This document shows, in pieces, positions 33,985-45,124 of a stretch of DNA of 64,000 nucleotides (positions within the stretch are counted from its first letter, which is position 1; each line of letters begins with the position of its first letter). Source of the stretch: Bactrocera neohumeralis (taxonomy: Eukaryota; Arthropoda; Insecta; Diptera; Tephritidae); NCBI RefSeq assembly GCF_024586455.1, contig NC_065921.1, positions 50,180,574-50,244,573 of the forward strand, in the 5' to 3' direction. The notes beneath the pieces were generated by a model, which was not told the DNA's origin, ran no database searches, and saw only the letters and a list, made by a program, of their open reading frames with translations. The position numbers and the translations under genes were made by a program.

Positions 33985-34250
33985 TGTAATGTTGGCAACA
34001 CCCTGCGTGAGGCTGGCAAGCAGCAACCAACTTCACATCTCAAGAAGTAGCGACAGTTGGCGAATACAGTTGCCGAACACAGTTGGCAAAATACAGTTGG
34101 TGAACACAGTTGGTGAAGACAGTTAGCGAAGAAGTTGGCAAACGCAGCTGATCAATATTTTTCTATTCTTTAATTCATTCATTCATTTTAATTAATTGTA
34201 ACTTAATTATAAACAACATTTGTTAATAAACGTTATAATCACATTTTACA
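33985..34250 (+). repeat. 5' LTR of the gypsy element
   Basis: Starts TGTAATGTTGGCAACACCCT and ends in TTTTACA, with TG...CA ends. Contains repeated AACACAGTTGG-type units. It is followed at 34251 by TGGGGGCTCAACC, the expected place of the primer-binding site; the tRNA is not assigned. Confidence 0.9.
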
Positions 34251-34326
34251 TGGGGGCTCAACCTAAAAACCGCTCAAACGTTCAGTCGTTCAAGCTCAAC
34301 CTATGAACGGATAAGTTGTAAGAACG

Positions 34327-35793
34327 ATGCCTGTATGCAGATCGAGCAAAAAGAAGAAGGAAGTAGCAGGAAAAAATCTATTTGAAGCTGAAAAAGTTGA
34401 TCCAGAGTTGGTAAAAGTTGATACAGAGAACACATTTTCATTAAAGTTGATCGAAATGGAGAAAACAGAGGAAAAAGTCGAAAATCAGAACTCGAACGTG
34501 TGTGATAGTGGAATAAATTCAAGCGATCTGGTAGAGCTATTAAAAATGCTGAACTCAGGCAAAAACGTGTCAGTCGACCAATTCGAAAAAATTGTTCCAG
34601 AATACGATGGCGTGACAATTCCTATTGGAAAGTGGTTGGAAAACTTCAACGAGAATGCTGACGCATATGAGCTTACGGAAAAGCAGAAATATGTAAATGC
34701 GAGGAATAAAATGAGAGGAACGGCAAAACTGTTCCTAGAAACAGTGAGTGTTTCGAACTTCGATTCTTTGTGCGAAGCGCTCAAAGAGGAATTCGACATA
34801 AAGTTCAACAGTGCTGACATACATCAGAAGTTAATGCAAAGGCAAAAGAAAAACGACGAGAACTTTTACGAATATATTCTGCAAATGAGGAAGCTGGCAG
34901 CACTGGGGTCGATAGAAGACGAAGTAGTTATTCGATACATTGTGGACGGAATTAAGGTGCGTGAAGATCTGAAATATCCATTGTATAGTTCTAAGACATT
35001 TAAAGAACTAAAAGAGCGTTTCGGGATTATACAGCAAATGAGTTACAAGAGCAGCAGCAGCGCAGTACAAAAGCGAAACTACACGAAGCTTGCGCAAAAT
35101 GTTAAAGACGATGAGGGCGAAAATCGCGCAGTAAGTAGACATTGTTTCAATTGTGGGTCATCTACACACATACGTGCAGAATGTAAGGCAGAAACAAAAT
35201 GCTTTAAATGCAACGGCAATGGTCATATCGCAAAAAATTGTGAATATCAGAAGAGAACGGTGAACATGCTAACAAGTGATAAACGAAGTAAGCAAATGCG
35301 AATTAGCAACAAGTACATATCATGTTTGATAGACACAGGTGCAGATGTGTCACTTATGCAGCAATGTGTTTATGAAAAAAATTTTGGCAATCACAGCCTA
35401 CAAAAAAGTTTTGCGAAATTGTATGGTTTGGGAAATGTAGCTGATCATAAAATAAACAACGAAGTTATTGTCGGATATGATTTCATTCAGCGTTTCCAAT
35501 TAGAGTTTAATGCTAAGGGATATTTTTTCTCCGATAAGACAAATGTACAAGAAGAGGTCGAATTAAAATGCGTATACAATATTATAGAAAAGGTGCCAGA
35601 AATTGATGTTCCGCCTCAAGATAGAAATGATGTTAATAAATTAATTAATGAATACAATCCTGTAGTTAGTTCGATTGAACATCCAATTCAGCTGAAAATA
35701 ATACCAAAAGACGATTTTATTAATTTCAATGTCCGACCCGATTATCTGCAGCAGAGCGTGACGTTGTCAAGAGTCAAGTGGACGAGTGGTTAA
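34327..35793 (+). CDS. Gypsy gag-protease, running into pol
   Basis: A 488-codon frame. Roughly residues 80-240 are a gag capsid-like domain. Two zinc knuckles follow (CFNCGSSTHIRAEC and CFKCNGNGHIAKNC, about 274-310), then the aspartic protease signature CLIDTGADVSLM (about 334-345). Gag and protease share one frame without a programmed shift. The frame loses phase near 35737, one base short, so the RT N-terminal blocks continue in another frame and this one ends after a few spurious codons. The gag-protease part itself looks intact. Confidence 0.85.
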   Translation: MPVCRSSKKKKEVAGKNLFEAEKVDPELVKVDTENTFSLKLIEMEKTEEKVENQNSNVCDSGINSSDLVELLKMLNSGKNVSVDQFEKIVPEYDGVTIPIGKWLENFNENADAYELTEKQKYVNARNKMRGTAKLFLETVSVSNFDSLCEALKEEFDIKFNSADIHQKLMQRQKKNDENFYEYILQMRKLAALGSIEDEVVIRYIVDGIKVREDLKYPLYSSKTFKELKERFGIIQQMSYKSSSSAVQKRNYTKLAQNVKDDEGENRAVSRHCFNCGSSTHIRAECKAETKCFKCNGNGHIAKNCEYQKRTVNMLTSDKRSKQMRISNKYISCLIDTGADVSLMQQCVYEKNFGNHSLQKSFAKLYGLGNVADHKINNEVIVGYDFIQRFQLEFNAKGYFFSDKTNVQEEVELKCVYNIIEKVPEIDVPPQDRNDVNKLINEYNPVVSSIEHPIQLKIIPKDDFINFNVRPDYLQQSVTLSRVKWTSG

Positions 35794-36482
35794 AACTTGG
35801 TATAGTTCATGAATCCAACGCAAACATAGCCAGTAAAGTTGTTCTTGCAAGGAAAAAAGATGGAAGTTATCGTGTTTGCATAGACTATCGTAAACTAAAT
35901 GCTGCTGTGTTAAAAGATCGTTTCCCTGTTCCAATCATCGATGAAGTGTTATAGAAGATGCAATCAGCGAAATTCTTTACGGTTATGGACCTCAAAAACG
36001 GGTTCTTTCACGTGCCGATTGAAGAAAGTAGTCAGAAATATACAGCATTTGTAACTAGAGAAGGTTTATTTGAATTTGCTAAGGCACCGTTTGGATTTTG
36101 TAACTCGCCAGCAGTGTTCATGCGGTACGTAAACTATATTTTTCGGCAGATGATAAACGACGGTATCATGGAGTTATATGTAGACGATATTGTTGTTTTC
36201 GGACAGACAGCGGACGAATGTTTGAAGAATGTAAAAATGGTTCTGCAGAAGGCGCAAAGTTTCGGTTTAGAAATAAAATGGTCCAAATGCATGTTTCTAA
36301 AAGATAAAATTAGTTTTTTGGGTCATGAAATTCATAATGGTAGTGTATGGCCTGGAAGAGATAAAATTAAAGCTGTTAAAAATTTTATTGTGCCTAAAAA
36401 TATCAGAGGCGTTCAAGCTTTCTTAGGTTTGACGGGATATTTTAGGAAGTTTGTTCAAAATTATGCCATTCATTATAGCTAG
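35740..36482 (+). pseudogene. Gypsy reverse transcriptase, broken
   Basis: Synthesises cDNA from element RNA. After the shift at about 35737 the frame holds the RT start (WLKLGIV, RKKDGSYRVCIDYRKLN). A TAG stop follows at 35952-35954, then DLKNGFFHVPIEES, FGFCNSPAVF and the catalytic MELYVDDIVVFG (about 36166-36205). The thumb ends at NIRGVQAFLGLTGYFRKF, where a second shift (about 36460-36475) moves on to the RNase H frame. Confidence 0.85.
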
Positions 36483-38244
36483 GCCATTAACACAGTTACT
36501 GAAGAAAGAAGCAGAATTTCAGATTGGTCCATCGCAGCAAAAAGCAATACTTGATTTGAAGTCAGCTCTTACGCAAGAGCCTGTTTTGAAAATTTTTAAG
36601 CAGAATGCTAAAACTCAACTTCACGTAGATGCGTCGAAGTATGGGTTTGGTGCGACATTAGTACAAGAGCACGAAGGAAAGTGGCATCCCGTATTTTATT
36701 GGAGTCGAAAGACCTCACCTCAAGAAGAAAGGTTACATAGTTACTTTCTCGAAGTGAAAGCTGCGTACTTGGCAACGAAGAGGTTGCGTCACTATTTAAT
36801 GGGAATTCAATTTGACTTCGTAACCGATTGTTCGGCATTTAAGCAGACTGCCACGAAAAAAGATGTACCCCGAGAAGTGGTTCAGTGGCTTATGTATCTA
36901 CAAGATTTCCACTTTAATATTGAACATCGATCAGGAGAGAGAATGAAGCACGTTGACAGCTTAAGTCGTTATCCGGTTATGGTTGTTACATCGCAGATAC
37001 AAGTACAAATTCAGAAGGCGCAACAAAATGATGAGCATCTAAAAGCGATAACTGCAATTCTCGACGATAAACCATACGCAGATTACGTAATGAAAAACGG
37101 AGTGTTATATAAACAATCGAAGGGTCAAGAGCTATTGGTAGTACCGAGAAATATGGAGAAAGAAATTATACGAAACGTACACAATTTTGGTCATTTGAAC
37201 TCGCAGAAGACGATGCACGCGATCCAACAAGATTTTTTCATAGCACATTTAGAAAAGAAGGTGAAGCAGCACATATCAAACTGCGTTGAGTGCATAGTAC
37301 ACAATCGCAAAGCAGGAAGGCAGGAAGAATTTTTACATTGCATAGATAAGGGTGACTACCCACTGGCAACTATCCATGTCGATCATTTGGGTATCTTGGA
37401 TTCTACGTCGAAGAACTATAAGTATATTTTCGCAATAGTTGATGGTTTTTCTAAATTCGTTTGGCTATTTCCGACCAAAACAACAGACACTCAAGAGGTA
37501 ATAAAGCATTTGAGTACATGGGTCACCATTTTTGGAAACCCGCAACGTATTATCAGCGATAAAGGCGCAGCATTTTTGTCGAATTTATTTAAAGAATTTT
37601 GTAACGAAAATAAAATTGAGCATTTAAAAATAACAACAGGTGTTCCTAGAGGCAATGGGCAAATCGAAAGAGTCAATAGAGTAATTCTTTCTATGTTGTC
37701 TAAGTTGTCGGCTAATGATCCAGCTAAGTGGTACCAGTATGCAGCTATGGTACAAAAAGCTATAAACGCGCATGTTCACTCCTCAACAAAATTTACACCC
37801 TACGAAATTATGTTTGGAGTAAAGATGAAAAGCGAAATGTCTAGTGACATTATAAAACTACTCCAAGAAGAATTGTTGGAGGTATTCCAAGAAGATCGTC
37901 GTACAATGAGAGAAGAATGCAGAGCAAATATTCAGAAAGCTCAAGAAGCGTATAAAAGAAATTTTGACAAAAAACGAAAACGCAGTACAGAATACCAAAA
38001 AGGCGATTTGGTCGCAATAAAAGTAACTCAGTTTTCAAATAAAAAGTTATCGAACAAATTTAATGGACCTTATAAAGTCATTGAAATCAAACGCAATGGG
38101 AGGTACTCTGTCGAAAAAGCAGCAGATTTTATGGGACCGAAGGTTACATCCACTAGTGTTGATAATATGAAGCTCTGGACACATTTCGAAGTTGATGAAG
38201 ATTTGTCATCTGAGACAGATGACGAGCAGGATGACCGAATGTAA
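36451..38244 (+). CDS. Gypsy RNase H and integrase
   Basis: About 597 open codons. RNase H: LHVDASKYGFGATLVQ, and FVTDCSAF at about residue 130. Integrase zinc domain H-x3-H...C-x2-C (HNFGH and CVEC). Catalytic core HVDHLG, ISDKGAAFL and NGQIERVNR, with 35 residues between the second Asp and the Glu (DD35E). A C-terminal GPYKVIEIKRNGRYSV block resembles the GPY/F region. The stop lies at the start of the 3' LTR. The frame is intact, but the preceding RT is broken, so the polyprotein as assembled is not. Confidence 0.85.
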   Translation: MFKIMPFIIARPLTQLLKKEAEFQIGPSQQKAILDLKSALTQEPVLKIFKQNAKTQLHVDASKYGFGATLVQEHEGKWHPVFYWSRKTSPQEERLHSYFLEVKAAYLATKRLRHYLMGIQFDFVTDCSAFKQTATKKDVPREVVQWLMYLQDFHFNIEHRSGERMKHVDSLSRYPVMVVTSQIQVQIQKAQQNDEHLKAITAILDDKPYADYVMKNGVLYKQSKGQELLVVPRNMEKEIIRNVHNFGHLNSQKTMHAIQQDFFIAHLEKKVKQHISNCVECIVHNRKAGRQEEFLHCIDKGDYPLATIHVDHLGILDSTSKNYKYIFAIVDGFSKFVWLFPTKTTDTQEVIKHLSTWVTIFGNPQRIISDKGAAFLSNLFKEFCNENKIEHLKITTGVPRGNGQIERVNRVILSMLSKLSANDPAKWYQYAAMVQKAINAHVHSSTKFTPYEIMFGVKMKSEMSSDIIKLLQEELLEVFQEDRRTMREECRANIQKAQEAYKRNFDKKRKRSTEYQKGDLVAIKVTQFSNKKLSNKFNGPYKVIEIKRNGRYSVEKAADFMGPKVTSTSVDNMKLWTHFEVDEDLSSETDDEQDDRM

Positions 38245-38505
38245 TGTTGGCAACACCCTGCGTGAGGCTGGCAAGCAGCAACCAACTCCACATCTCAAGA
38301 AGTAGCGACAGTTGGCGAATACAGTTGCCGAACACAGTTGGCAAAATACAGTTGGTGAACACAGTTGGTGAAGACAGTTAGCGAAGAAGTTGGCAAACGC
38401 AGCTGATCAATATTTTTCTATTCTTTAATTCATTCATTCATTTTAATTAATTGTAACTTAATTATAAACAACATTTGTTAATAAACGTTATAATCACTTT
38501 TTACA
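38240..38505 (+). repeat. 3' LTR of the gypsy element
   Basis: 266 bp, nearly identical to 33985-34250 (differences near the CAACTCCAC block and at the penultimate T-run). Followed by the TAAA duplication. Confidence 0.9.
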
Positions 38506-38509
38506 TAAA

Positions 38510-40050
38510 TAGCAAGCAAAAGGTTTCACACCTTAAGTTAGCAGACCACAACTGCAACACTCCCGCTCAAATAGACATTCTATTAGGCAGCGATCACATA
38601 CCACAAATCATACTTGAAGGTGTTGAGAAAATTACAAAATACTTCTGGCGCAAAATACCATTTTCTGATGAGTCTTAAGTGGACTAGTTGCGGAACCAGT
38701 CACAATAATGACAACTCAAGTTAAGGAAATCTCAAACGAGTACCTCAATACACAACTGAAGAAATTTTGGGAGTTAAAAGAATTCCCTAAATGACATTTT
38801 AGTTACGGGATCCACGCTTCAGCCAAATTTAATGCTCCTCATATTAAACTGGCGAATATACAAATACGTTTTCAATGGGGATATCGAAAAAATGTATCGA
38901 CAAATAGTCGTACATAAAGATGATTAAGATTTTCAGCAAATTATCCAGCGAATCTCCCAATAGACCACTGCGCGACTTTAAATTAAAAGCAGGTACCTTT
39001 GGCGTAAACTGTGCCCATACCAAGCTATGCGTACACTCCACGAACTGGCAGAAGACACAAAGTCAAAATTTCCTCTGGCAACACAAGTGTTGAAAACACA
39101 AACGTATGTAGACGACATTCTGTCTGGAAGCCACAGTCTTCCACATGCATACGAATCACTAGCACAAGTGACACAAGCGCTCAATACAGCAGGGTTTCCG
39201 TTAAAAATATAACGGCAAACCACCCTAATATTTTAAAGGACATACATACCTAAAGAAAATCTATTAGACACTAATTTCCTTAAATTCGTAAAGGAAAGCA
39301 CAACAGAAACTTTGGGGAAAAAGAAATACAGATTGCATCTGTGGTCCGATTCTGAAATAGTTCTAGCCTGGTTGGAAAAACTCCCGATTCTTGGCCAAAA
39401 TCGTCCTTGCGCAATATAATTGCCCCGGAAAGTCGAAAAATCGACTGCTTCCACGCAACATTGGATGATAGTGACATCCTTGAGCGATTTTCATCGTTCC
39501 CTCATGTCGTTCGAGTTATCGCCTGTATGTTAAAGTTCATAGAGCAACTCAAAATTAAAGTTAAGGGAAATTACTCAGAATCTCTCCAATGCGATGCATT
39601 GACGCACCTAGAACTCCAGAAGGCAAAGGTCGCTCTAATCGCATCCACGCAAGTGCGCTACAATCTCATTTTTAAGAGAATCAAATCCCATGGATAAAAG
39701 GAGTTCACTCGTGGTTCTTAACCCATTCTTAGACACGAAAGATCTGCTTCGTGCGAATGATAGGCTTGCCAACTCAAGCCTGACGTATAATCAAAGAATC
39801 AAAATTCTCCATCACGATTTCAGCCGCCGATGGAAGTACATAAAGGACCTTCATTAAAGGTACCGATGGAAGAGTCCAGAAAAGGCGCCCAAGCTTGGAG
39901 ATCGTGTTATCATCCATGATGATTGTCTATCTCCTACTGAATGGCGGCTTGGCCGCATAGAAAAACTACACTACGGTTCTGACGGTCATGTACGAGTCGT
40001 TGATCTCCGTATATAAAGCGGCTTGTTAACAAGACGGATCGTGAAACTAT
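38510..40050 (+). pseudogene. BEL/Pao pol remnants beyond the gypsy insertion
   Basis: Continuation of the element at 32571. Pieces in order: LADHNCNTPAQIDILLGSDH (38539-38600, end of protease region), RT with LKTQTYVDDILSGSHSL (39085-39140), RNase H-like HLWSDSEIVLAWLEK (39335-39385), the linker FSSFPHVVRVIA and LTHLELQKAKVALI, LNPFLDTKDLLRANDRL, and the C-terminal VIIHDDCLSPTEWRLGRIEK and LHYGSDGHVRVVDLR (39908-40015). The RT fingers and palm start, and nearly all integrase, are deleted. Shifts and stops are common. Confidence 0.8.
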
Positions 40051-40289
40051 GTTAACCATATATTAACGAAATTGCATATAATGAAACAACCGCCGATAAT
40101 CCCGCAAACAAATTTTAAAAATCAATTAATTAATCGATGAACTCGCAAATAAAATCTAATCGAAACTACTAACGAAGCTAACCGCAATGGTCAATCTACA
40201 TGACGACTCATTCTTGCCACATACCGTGGCACAATCGCCATATAAATTTGCATGCAACAAATTTGTAATTATAATAACTTCTTCATACA

Positions 40290-40960
40290 AATCAATATGG
40301 ATGTGGATATGCCCAGCGTGCCAACGCCAACAGTGAGGTCCACCATTACTGTGCCACGCCCTGGGGCAGATCCAGCGATACGCCTCCTGCAACCGCTTCT
40401 CGTAGTGGTACGCGACCACTACCACCGTCCTCAGCACCAGCCGCGAAGCTTCCGCGCTGCCGATGTCCCCTGTGTCGGCGCTCTCATCGGCTACAGCATT
40501 GTAGCATTTTCCGTGGCATGCAGTCCTTACAACGCCAGAAGGTTGCTCAGGCTCACGGACACTGCCTGAATTGTTTGGCGACGGCACACAACACGCAGGA
40601 GTGTACGTCAGCCACCCTCTGCCAACTGTGCAACCGGCCACACAACACTATGCTGGATCGCACTATGCTGCATCGCACCTCAAAACGGGCCGTAATGCGC
40701 CAACTTTCCGCGCGCAGATCGCAGCAGATCAGCCGTCCGGGTCGGCAAAGAAGGCTAATAGCCCCTCCTTCAACCATATCGAGGCGAAGTGAAGCATCAT
40801 CACGGCGTCGACAGCCTCGGACGTCATACCACCGCTCCACTGACCTCAGCAGTGTTGTTGCCACGCTGTAGTAATTACAGCGACTGCTAGGCTAGTATTC
40901 GCCTAGGGAGGCCGGAATGGCTAGATGAGTTAGCATCACACCACACACCACACAGACACT
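40290..40960 (+). pseudogene. Retrotransposon gag-like zinc-knuckle fragment
   Basis: A locally GC-rich stretch whose plus-strand frame (about 40405-40871) has CPLCRRSHRLQHC, CLNCLATAHNTQEC and CQLCNRPHNTMLDR, three Cys-His clusters like those of BEL/Pao gag-protease junctions, plus Ser/Arg-rich tails. Base composition and codon use differ sharply from the AT-rich surroundings. The stop is TAG at 40869-40871. It may be part of another BEL-type element; no LTR found. Confidence 0.45.
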
Positions 40961-40982
40961 GCGTAGAGTGCAATATATGTAC

Positions 40983-41340
40983 TTACTTTCGTGTGTCCAT
41001 ACTCTTGGCAGTTTGTACATTGTACTCTTTTATGACAGCAACTAGGCCTTTTGAGCTCTTCAGCTGGTAAGAGTAGTAATTCTTGTTATTGTTTGAAAAG
41101 TACTTTTCAATATCCATGAAACATTTTTCAGTATATGTTTGAATTTTTGTTTCATCTATGTTACCTTTTTTCAAGGGCACATTATGAAAATTGTTTGAGC
41201 CTATTAAATTGCTTATTTTTGAGACAAGTGCATTTGAGCTACGCTCACGCAAATAAAGCAAATATGTTGCAATTTAGGATTTCTTGCTTTTTATCATTTG
41301 GCGTGCCTGGTTGAAATTTTTTGGTATTGACCGCTGATTT
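40983..41340 (-). pseudogene. LINE ORF1-like fragment
   Basis: Minus-strand frame with NNNKNYYSYQLKSSKGLVAV, resembling the PRE/C2HC-region motif before zinc knuckles in Jockey/I-type ORF1 proteins. It ends near 40983 without the zinc knuckles. Short and diverged, so tentative. Confidence 0.35.
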
Positions 41341-41369
41341 AACTGGACTTACCGTACGATTCTGTACTA

Positions 41370-41850
41370 TGATACAGTCTCAAGTCTCTAAATTTGAGAT
41401 TTTAAGTTAGAGACAATTTTTGAGACTTGAGACGATTTTGCTATTCTGTAAGTGACAGTCACAAAATCTATTACATTTCATTATTCAGAGATGTTTTTAC
41501 ACTTGAATGAAAATAAATATGTCGATAACAAATATTAAATTTTCTATAACAAAGTCAAAAAACATAAATATCAATAAAAATAATAATATATATTGACTTT
41601 GTTTCATAATGTTTACGAAATTTATGTAAAATTTATTTATTTTTAACCTTTTCGTGTTTGAGTATGCTTATATAAAAAACGACAATCGATTAATATCTAA
41701 GATGATCTCTATTCGGTATATTCAAAATGGCAGACAAGAGTTCTTTTTAGTTTTTTGACCTGCTAACTATCAGGTCTCAAATTTGAGGAAATAACGCTAG
41801 AGACTGTTTAGTGAATAGTAACTAGTCACAAATTGAGACTTTAATTTCCT
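41370..41850. repeat. Unclassified repeat with GTCTCAA palindromes
   Basis: At 41379-41432, GTCTCAAGTCTC pairs with GAGACTTGAGAC. Related GTCTCAAATTTGAG and AGAGACTG blocks recur at 41775-41845. Possibly a MITE with subterminal repeats; ends not defined, no coding sequence. Confidence 0.4.
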
Positions 41851-41880
41851 TTTTACGTTAATATAGCGATCAATACCAGT

Positions 41881-42063
41881 CTGAACAGACGGCTCTTTTT
41901 TGCTTGGTACATTCCCACCCTGCCTTTTGTTTTACTTCGCTGCCCGGGTGCTTGCTGGTCCCTGCATACTGGTTGCTGTCAGCGCATTTGTTGTTGCCCG
42001 ATTGCTGTTCTCTGTTGACTGCGCTTGCTTAGTTGCTTTTGTTGGCTCGACAAAGCTAAAGTT
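41881..42063. other. Short unique stretch, not recognised
   Basis: Less AT-rich segment left of the MITE; a plus-strand frame of 79 codons (41900-42139) runs into the MITE and is hydrophobic but has no recognisable similarity. Confidence 0.3.
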
Positions 42064-42686
42064 GGCATTTAAAGCAGGAATAATGGGATGCCCAACTTAT
42101 TCCAGTGTGAGAGCGTCTCAAAATAAGCGTTTTTTATAACATTTTCCATTGTGGCCAGATCGAACAAAATAAGAATTTTTGGGCATTTATCAACCCAATA
42201 CCCAACATTTAGTACGAATAAAAAATACTAAATAGTGGTTATTTATTATATGGAGAAACTATTTAAATCTTTTTAAAAAATATTATAACAACTGACTTTT
42301 GTCCTTTCAATACCCAATGATAGGATTTCAGCTTATAGCTCTCAATCATTAAATGTTTTTAATAATTTTCCATTGAAAATACAACTATGATGCTTCAAAT
42401 TACAAAACGTTTCATCAGATACCTTTGAATTTCACAAATTTATTTAATTTTAATTGTTTTACATTTTTTATAAGAGGTCTTGAACGATGCAACAAATCCC
42501 TCCGTTTACATACTTTTTTGGTAAGATTTCAATCAGGCCATCGCTCGTTTCCAATTGCTAAACGTCAAAACCTCCCCAATCCAGTCAACTGTCAAAGTTT
42601 AGGTGGTTTTGACGTTTAGCAATTGTTCTCTCACTTCCAGTGAGAGAGGAGTTGGGCATCCCATTATTCCTGATTTAAAGAATGCC
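42064..42686 (+). mobile_element. MITE, empty counterpart of the 21.7-24.4 kb copy
   Basis: About 623 bp with inverted ends near 35 bp (TTTAAAGCAGGAATAATGGG, then ATGCCCAACT, inverted at 42648-42686). The interior matches both flanks of the 2.15-kb insertion at 22062-24209. It has a 3' hairpin with perfect 21-bp arms (42552-42625). No coding capacity; mobilising source unknown. Confidence 0.75.
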
Positions 42687-42689
42687 TAC

Positions 42690-43770
42690 GGCATTGTTTT
42701 CAATTTAATAAATTTTTTGTTTTTACATTTTGCTTCTTTGCTTTTACTATACACAGAATTCACGGAGCGAATTAAAAACACGTCCGTACACCTTGACATT
42801 GTATAAACCTACAAGTAACAAATCCTATAATCTTCACCCATAAATACACAGGCGAAAGCTTATAGAATGACAGAAATTACATTAAGAATGCCATAGAATG
42901 AGGGAGACTCAGGGCAAAAGGCCAGACACTTTATTAGGGTTTCCTACATAAATATTCTACTACTAAAACGGCCAAATGCCTTAAAAAAGGCAAGAGTGTG
43001 TTGCCGTGTTATGCTATCCAATTTATTAGTTTAAATACGTTTTTTTAAATTTTCAAATATACATATTTCGATAATTAAAATTCATAAAGATGTAATTTAC
43101 CTAGTTTTGATTAAAATTTTATTTATTGTAACAAAATATTGGTAAATCATTCCTATTTTATTAAAAATATTTAAAGAATATATCTATTTTTGTTTAAATT
43201 ATTACAAGTAGTTTTATTTAGTATTGTATATATTATATACAATATGAAAATAGGCAACCTGGGGAACCGAACACCCCAAAAAAATCGGTAACGCGCCTAT
43301 ATTGCAACCTCTTTACTATTTTTAAGTTCTGTTTTTTAAATCCCTGTGCCGAAAAATCAACTATTTCAATCAGGTGATCTCAGCTGTTGACGACCATATG
43401 ATTATTTTGTTACTTGTATGATTCTATAATGTACCTTGAACACTACATTATTATGATATGCTATGCCAAATTAACCAGCCCGAAGCGATTGGAAAATTAG
43501 AGAACTCAGTAAATAAGTGAAAAAGGGAAATATAAAATAATAAAAAGTAATAATATGTGTATATGTACATATGTACATTAAATGAGACATGATTTGCGTT
43601 TAGAAGTTTTTCCCAACAATCTGCCGATGGGCTCATACCCACAATAAAGAAGAACGTGGCAGAAGGGTTAATTATATGTACTTATTATTGGAGAGCATAC
43701 AATTGCTTATCCGACTATGGGTAGGAGAATCGAAGAGTAAATTATAGTGATCCCGACAACACTTTTGTAG
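42690..43770. other. No gene recognised
   Basis: AT-rich spacer with short frames only and a GTACATATGTACAT palindrome near 43563. No supported feature. Confidence 0.4.
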
Positions 43771-43777
43771 CATAGTA

Positions 43778-43987
43778 GTCCAGTCATTATTGTAAGTTCA
43801 CCTCGGAATTCGATATACCCATTTATATGTCTGTAATTACTTGTATATTGACACCCTAAAGTTGTCTCAAACCTACATATGGTAGGTATACCTTTAGGGT
43901 GTCAATATACAAGTATTTACAGACATATAATATAAATGGGTTATCGAATTCCGAGATTCTAACTAATTTAAGCTTAAATGACTGGAC
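43778..43987. mobile_element. Palindromic MITE of 210 bp
   Basis: Flanked by TA on both sides, with termini GTCCAGTCATTA and inverse. The inner arms are near-perfect over about 58 bp (TCGGAATTCGATA through GACACCCTAAAG at 43804-43862, inverse at 43891-43953), with a loop of roughly 28 bases. The whole unit could fold on itself. TA target suggests a Tc1/mariner-mobilised element. Confidence 0.8.
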
Positions 43988-44162
43988 TATTGGACGGAAC
44001 ACATACTCAACGGATAGAGTGTTATAATTTGGTTTTTTAAGATAATTATTGCAATCTGCAGAATTGTATTCATATGATTATTGAATATTTATGAAGAAAA
44101 TCAATAACAAAAAACCACGAGGATCCCTACGTTAATCTTTTGGGGACAATAAAAAGCATACA

Positions 44163-44309
44163 TGTGACCTGGTCTACGAAAAGGGGGCTAACGTGCGAAA
44201 ACTAGTTTTTTGGGAAAAACTGTTAAAAATAATCGTCAGTTTCTCGTTATCTCATTAATTGTTCTCCTTTTTTTGACACCTACGCCCCTTTTTCGTAGAC
44301 CAGGTCACA
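44163..44309. mobile_element. Short MITE of 147 bp
   Basis: Inverted ends TGTGACCTGGTCTACGAAAA and complement, extending about 24 bp with one mismatch in the G-run. No coding sequence. ACA/CAT-like flanks make the target duplication ambiguous. Confidence 0.7.
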
Positions 44310-45120
44310 CATATATGAACCGTAAATCCGTTTTTGTTGTTATTTAATTGAAAAATATTTTTCTATTCAAATTTTAGTAGCCATTTTGTGTATATAAATT
44401 TAATTTTTGTTCTTTCGTTGGCAAAACAAAAAACAAATACAACAATAATATTATTTTCAATATTTAATAAAAAATAATTATTGGAACAAATTAGTGAAGT
44501 GTTAATATACATAAAAAAGCCCATTAATAATAAAAAATTTCTTAATTAAAACTTAAAGTTTCAGATATTAAAACTGGTGAATTTTTTAACTTTGAATATA
44601 TGTAAATAAAATGATAAATGATTTTTTATCACTTGTGAAACTAAGTTTTGTTACAATAGGTATTACAAGTCCATTAAAAAAAAAACTGAATTTCCAGATT
44701 GATCATGAATATGAATTGTTAATGGAATAAAATATTTTTGACCAATCAAAATTGCAAATAGCTACTAACCAAATTACAGCGTTGTTGATTTTGCGCAACC
44801 CATTTGAACTATAGCCACCCCGACTCACCAATGCATTTTCTTAAACAATAAATAGCCGTTTGACCTTTTTTCTTAGTATACAAAAACCTCGCTTATTAAC
44901 ATGTAATTTGCATTACAAGAAATTTCAGAAACGATTACTGTTCCCTTGCACATTTTACAAGTGTGAAATCACACGAAGTATGTATGATCCAAATTAAATA
45001 GAGTGTGTTGATATAAATATGTTCATTTAAAATACTTTGTGCTTTCCCTCCTAATTCCTACGTATGTACATATGTATGTGCAAAACTCGCTAAACTAATA
45101 CGTCTGTGTGAACTAACTTT
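44310..45120. other. No gene recognised
   Basis: AT-rich; short frames only. The spacer leads into the RTE fragment. Confidence 0.4.
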
Positions 45121-45124
45121 CGAT

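Larger units (their letters stand above)
33985..38505 (+). mobile_element. Ty3/gypsy LTR retrotransposon, mdg3-like, complete
   Basis: A 4.52-kb element with two 266-bp LTRs differing at about two bases, flanked by TAAA (33981-33984 and 38506-38509). Order is gag, protease, RT, RNase H, integrase; no env-like frame. The clade call (mdg3/micropia type) comes from LTR size, 4-bp duplication and RT style and is inference. The pol stop codon overlaps the first bases of the 3' LTR. It sits inside a BEL/Pao element. Despite young LTRs, pol has a stop and two shifts. Confidence 0.9.
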
